A program made the position numbers and the translations under genes. Positions 62,404 through 64,000 of a stretch of DNA of 64,000 bases are shown here, in pieces. Numbering within the stretch: position 1 is the stretch's first letter; every line of letters begins with the position of its first letter. The stretch is from positions 1 through 64,000 of the forward strand of contig CAMPKC010000008.1 in NCBI GenBank assembly GCA_946887045.1, read 5' to 3'. The notes below the pieces were generated by a model, which was not told the origin of the DNA, searched no databases, and worked only from the letters and a program-made list of their open reading frames with translations. The stretch comes from an uncultured Sphingobacteriaceae bacterium (GTDB taxonomy: Bacteria; Bacteroidota; Bacteroidia; Sphingobacteriales; Sphingobacteriaceae).

Positions 62404-63678
62404 TTAATATAGAATTAGCGTTTGAACCCGGTCGGGGCCTACAGAAAGATATTTTACGGGTACTCCAACTTCTGATTCCAGATATTTAACGTAAGCCATT
62501 AGCCTTTCAGGGATCTCTGCAATAGTTTTAATACCTGTTAGATCCTCGTTCCAGCCATCGATTTCCTTAAAAACAGGTTTTGGCTCAATTGAACAAATAT
62601 CATAGGGCATATAATCTATTGTTTCACCATTATATTCATAATGAGTGCACGCGTAAATCTTATCAAAGCCACTTAATACATCAGCTTTTGTCATAACCAA
62701 CTCGGTAACTCCGTTAAGCATGATAGCGTATTTAAGAGCAGGAAGGTCAATCCATCCGCAACGGCGAGGACGACCAGTAGTAGCTCCGAATTCATGGCCG
62801 GTTTTACGAAGTTCTTCGCCGGTTTCATCATGTAGTTCAGTCGGGAAGGGACCGCCGCCAACACGGGTACAATAAGCTTTAAAAATACCTATAACCGAAC
62901 CGATTTTAGCCGGGGCAATACCCAAACCGGTGCAAGCGCCGGCAGCTGTAGTATTAGAAGAGGTAACAAAAGGATACGATCCGAAATCTACATCGAGCAT
63001 AGCACCCTGGGCACCTTCGGCTAATACACTTTTACCCATATTCAGGTATTGATTTACATAGTGCTCGCTATCAACCTGAGGGATATTTTTCAGATACTCT
63101 ATTGCTTCAAAAAACGCCGTTTCCTTTTCTGAAAAATCAGGAATTTCGCCGTAGTGTGAAAGAATAGATTTATGCTTATTTACCAGTTTATTATATTTTT
63201 CTTTGAAATCGGGTAACATGGTATCACCAACTCTGACACCGTTACGGCCGGTTTTGTCCATATAGGTCGGTCCGATACCTTTTAAAGTAGAACCGATTTT
63301 GCCATCGCCCATTTTGCTTTCCGAAGCAGCATCAAGCAATTGGTGTGTAGGAAGAATCAGGTGAGCTTTACGTGCGATAACTAGTTTTTTAGCTGCTACC
63401 GGGTCAAATCCACTTTTCTTAAGATTTTCAAGTTCCCGTTTAAGGATAATTGGATCAATGACTACACCATTACCGATCAGGTTCATGGTTTTTTCATTGA
63501 AAATTCCCGAAGGAATGGTATTTAGAACATATTTCTGATTATCAAATTCAAGAGTATGGCCAGCGTTCGGGCCTCCTTGAAAGCGTGCAATTAAATCATA
63601 TTTCGGACCTAGAACATCAACAATTTTTCCTTTTCCTTCATCGCCCCATTGGAGGCCTAAGAGTACATCAACAGCCAT
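62404..63678 (-). CDS. purA: Adenylosuccinate synthase
   Basis: Makes adenylosuccinate from IMP, aspartate and GTP. It is 424 residues. GLQWGDEGKGKIVD holds the GTP loop and catalytic Asp. Seen next are FQGGPNAGHTLEF with the catalytic His, TLKGIGPTYMDKTGRNGVR, EGAQGAMLDVDFGSYPFVTSSNT, and KAYCTRVGGGPFPTE followed by GRPRRCGWIDLPALKYA. All are complete. It begins 16 bases after the Fur-family stop and runs into pabB. Confidence 0.98.
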   Translation of the reverse strand: MAVDVLLGLQWGDEGKGKIVDVLGPKYDLIARFQGGPNAGHTLEFDNQKYVLNTIPSGIFNEKTMNLIGNGVVIDPIILKRELENLKKSGFDPVAAKKLVIARKAHLILPTHQLLDAASESKMGDGKIGSTLKGIGPTYMDKTGRNGVRVGDTMLPDFKEKYNKLVNKHKSILSHYGEIPDFSEKETAFFEAIEYLKNIPQVDSEHYVNQYLNMGKSVLAEGAQGAMLDVDFGSYPFVTSSNTTAAGACTGLGIAPAKIGSVIGIFKAYCTRVGGGPFPTELHDETGEELRKTGHEFGATTGRPRRCGWIDLPALKYAIMLNGVTELVMTKADVLSGFDKIYACTHYEYNGETIDYMPYDICSIEPKPVFKEIDGWNEDLTGIKTIAEIPERLMAYVKYLESEVGVPVKYLSVGPDRVQTLILY

Positions 63679-63694
63679 TTAAATTATTTTGGAA

Positions 63695-64000
63695 TTAATT
63701 TTTTGAATAAGATTCACAGAAACCTTCTTTTAATTTAGTACAGTTGCCGTAAAGATTTAATGAGTGGTGCTTGATGTCAAATTTAAGCAAATCACCCATC
63801 ATGGATTGGATCTGGCCAATTCGGGGATCGCAAAACTCAACAACTTTACCACAGTCGATGCAAATAATATGGTCATGTTGCTTGTATCCATATGATTTTT
63901 CAAACTGAGCCATATTCTTACCAAACTGGTGCTTGGTAACTAAATCACAAGAGACCAACAGCTCTAATGTGTTGTAAACGGTCGCCCTGCTCACACGATA
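63695..64000 (-). CDS. Fur-family transcriptional regulator (5' end cut by window)
   Basis: The C-terminal hundred or so residues of a metal-dependent repressor; the gene continues past base 64000. Visible are the end of the DNA-binding domain (SRATVYNTLELLV) and the dimerisation domain with KQHDHIICIDCGKVVEFCDP, which carries the His-rich metal site and a CxxC zinc site, plus HHSLNLYGNC and a terminal Cys. Whether it is Fur, PerR or Zur cannot be decided from this part. It sits 16 bases upstream of purA and may be co-transcribed with purA and pabB. Confidence 0.9.
   Translation of the reverse strand, partial: YRVSRATVYNTLELLVSCDLVTKHQFGKNMAQFEKSYGYKQHDHIICIDCGKVVEFCDPRIGQIQSMMGDLLKFDIKHHSLNLYGNCTKLKEGFCESYSKN

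Overview
The window looks like chromosomal DNA of a Bacteroidota bacterium, most likely of the Sphingobacteriaceae type. It has a SusC/SusD pair, a hybrid two-component regulator, many SPII lipoproteins, a long S1 protein, a type II glutamine synthetase, and repeated matches to the Bacteroidota promoter element TAnnTTTG. Family placement is inference; no rRNA gene is present to fix it. I saw no tRNA, CRISPR array, transposase or phage gene.

Bases 1-4219 hold a signalling cluster: a 7TMR-DISM histidine kinase (its first few residues lie outside the window), a receiver-histidine kinase, and two single-domain receivers. Bases 4503-8930 hold ordinary single genes: an LEA14-like lipoprotein, glutamine synthetase, a gamma-glutamylcyclotransferase-like protein, PhnA and a deacetylase lipoprotein. 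Bases 8931-9303 have no protein gene on the plus strand but are rich in inverted repeats, and I read them as a structured RNA. AroB with an S4 protein lies divergent from a proline dehydrogenase.

Bases 11925-38620 form one large polysaccharide utilisation locus, almost certainly for galacto-xyloglucan. The order is hybrid regulator, GH31 with PA14, SusC, SusD, surface glycan-binding lipoprotein, GH74 endo-xyloglucanase, GH2, GH2, a YicI-type GH31, the N-terminal relic of a lost GH3, and an intact GH3. The enzyme set covers backbone cleavage (GH74), alpha-xylose removal (two GH31 types), beta-galactose removal (GH2) and beta-glucose release (GH3). The regulator at the left end would sense the oligosaccharides.

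Bases 38679-64000 are mainly housekeeping: an ECF sigma factor followed by an anti-sigma-like protein fused to a trypsin-like protease; nuoC/nuoD behind pdxH; yqgE; pyrR-pyrB; rpsA; a glycosyltransferase; cmk; arfB; an LpxR-like protein; lon; gpmI with two lipoproteins; nadC, plsY and an M48 protease; and a fur-like gene followed by purA and pabB. Several of these genes carry a perfect TAnnTTTG element only 3-9 bases before the start codon. This predicts leaderless or nearly leaderless mRNAs and also settles several start choices.

The observations most worth following are the structured RNA at 8935-9162, the anti-sigma/protease fusion, the leaderless promoter pattern, the GH3 relic, and a xyloglucan locus whose only endo-enzyme lacks a lipoprotein signal.
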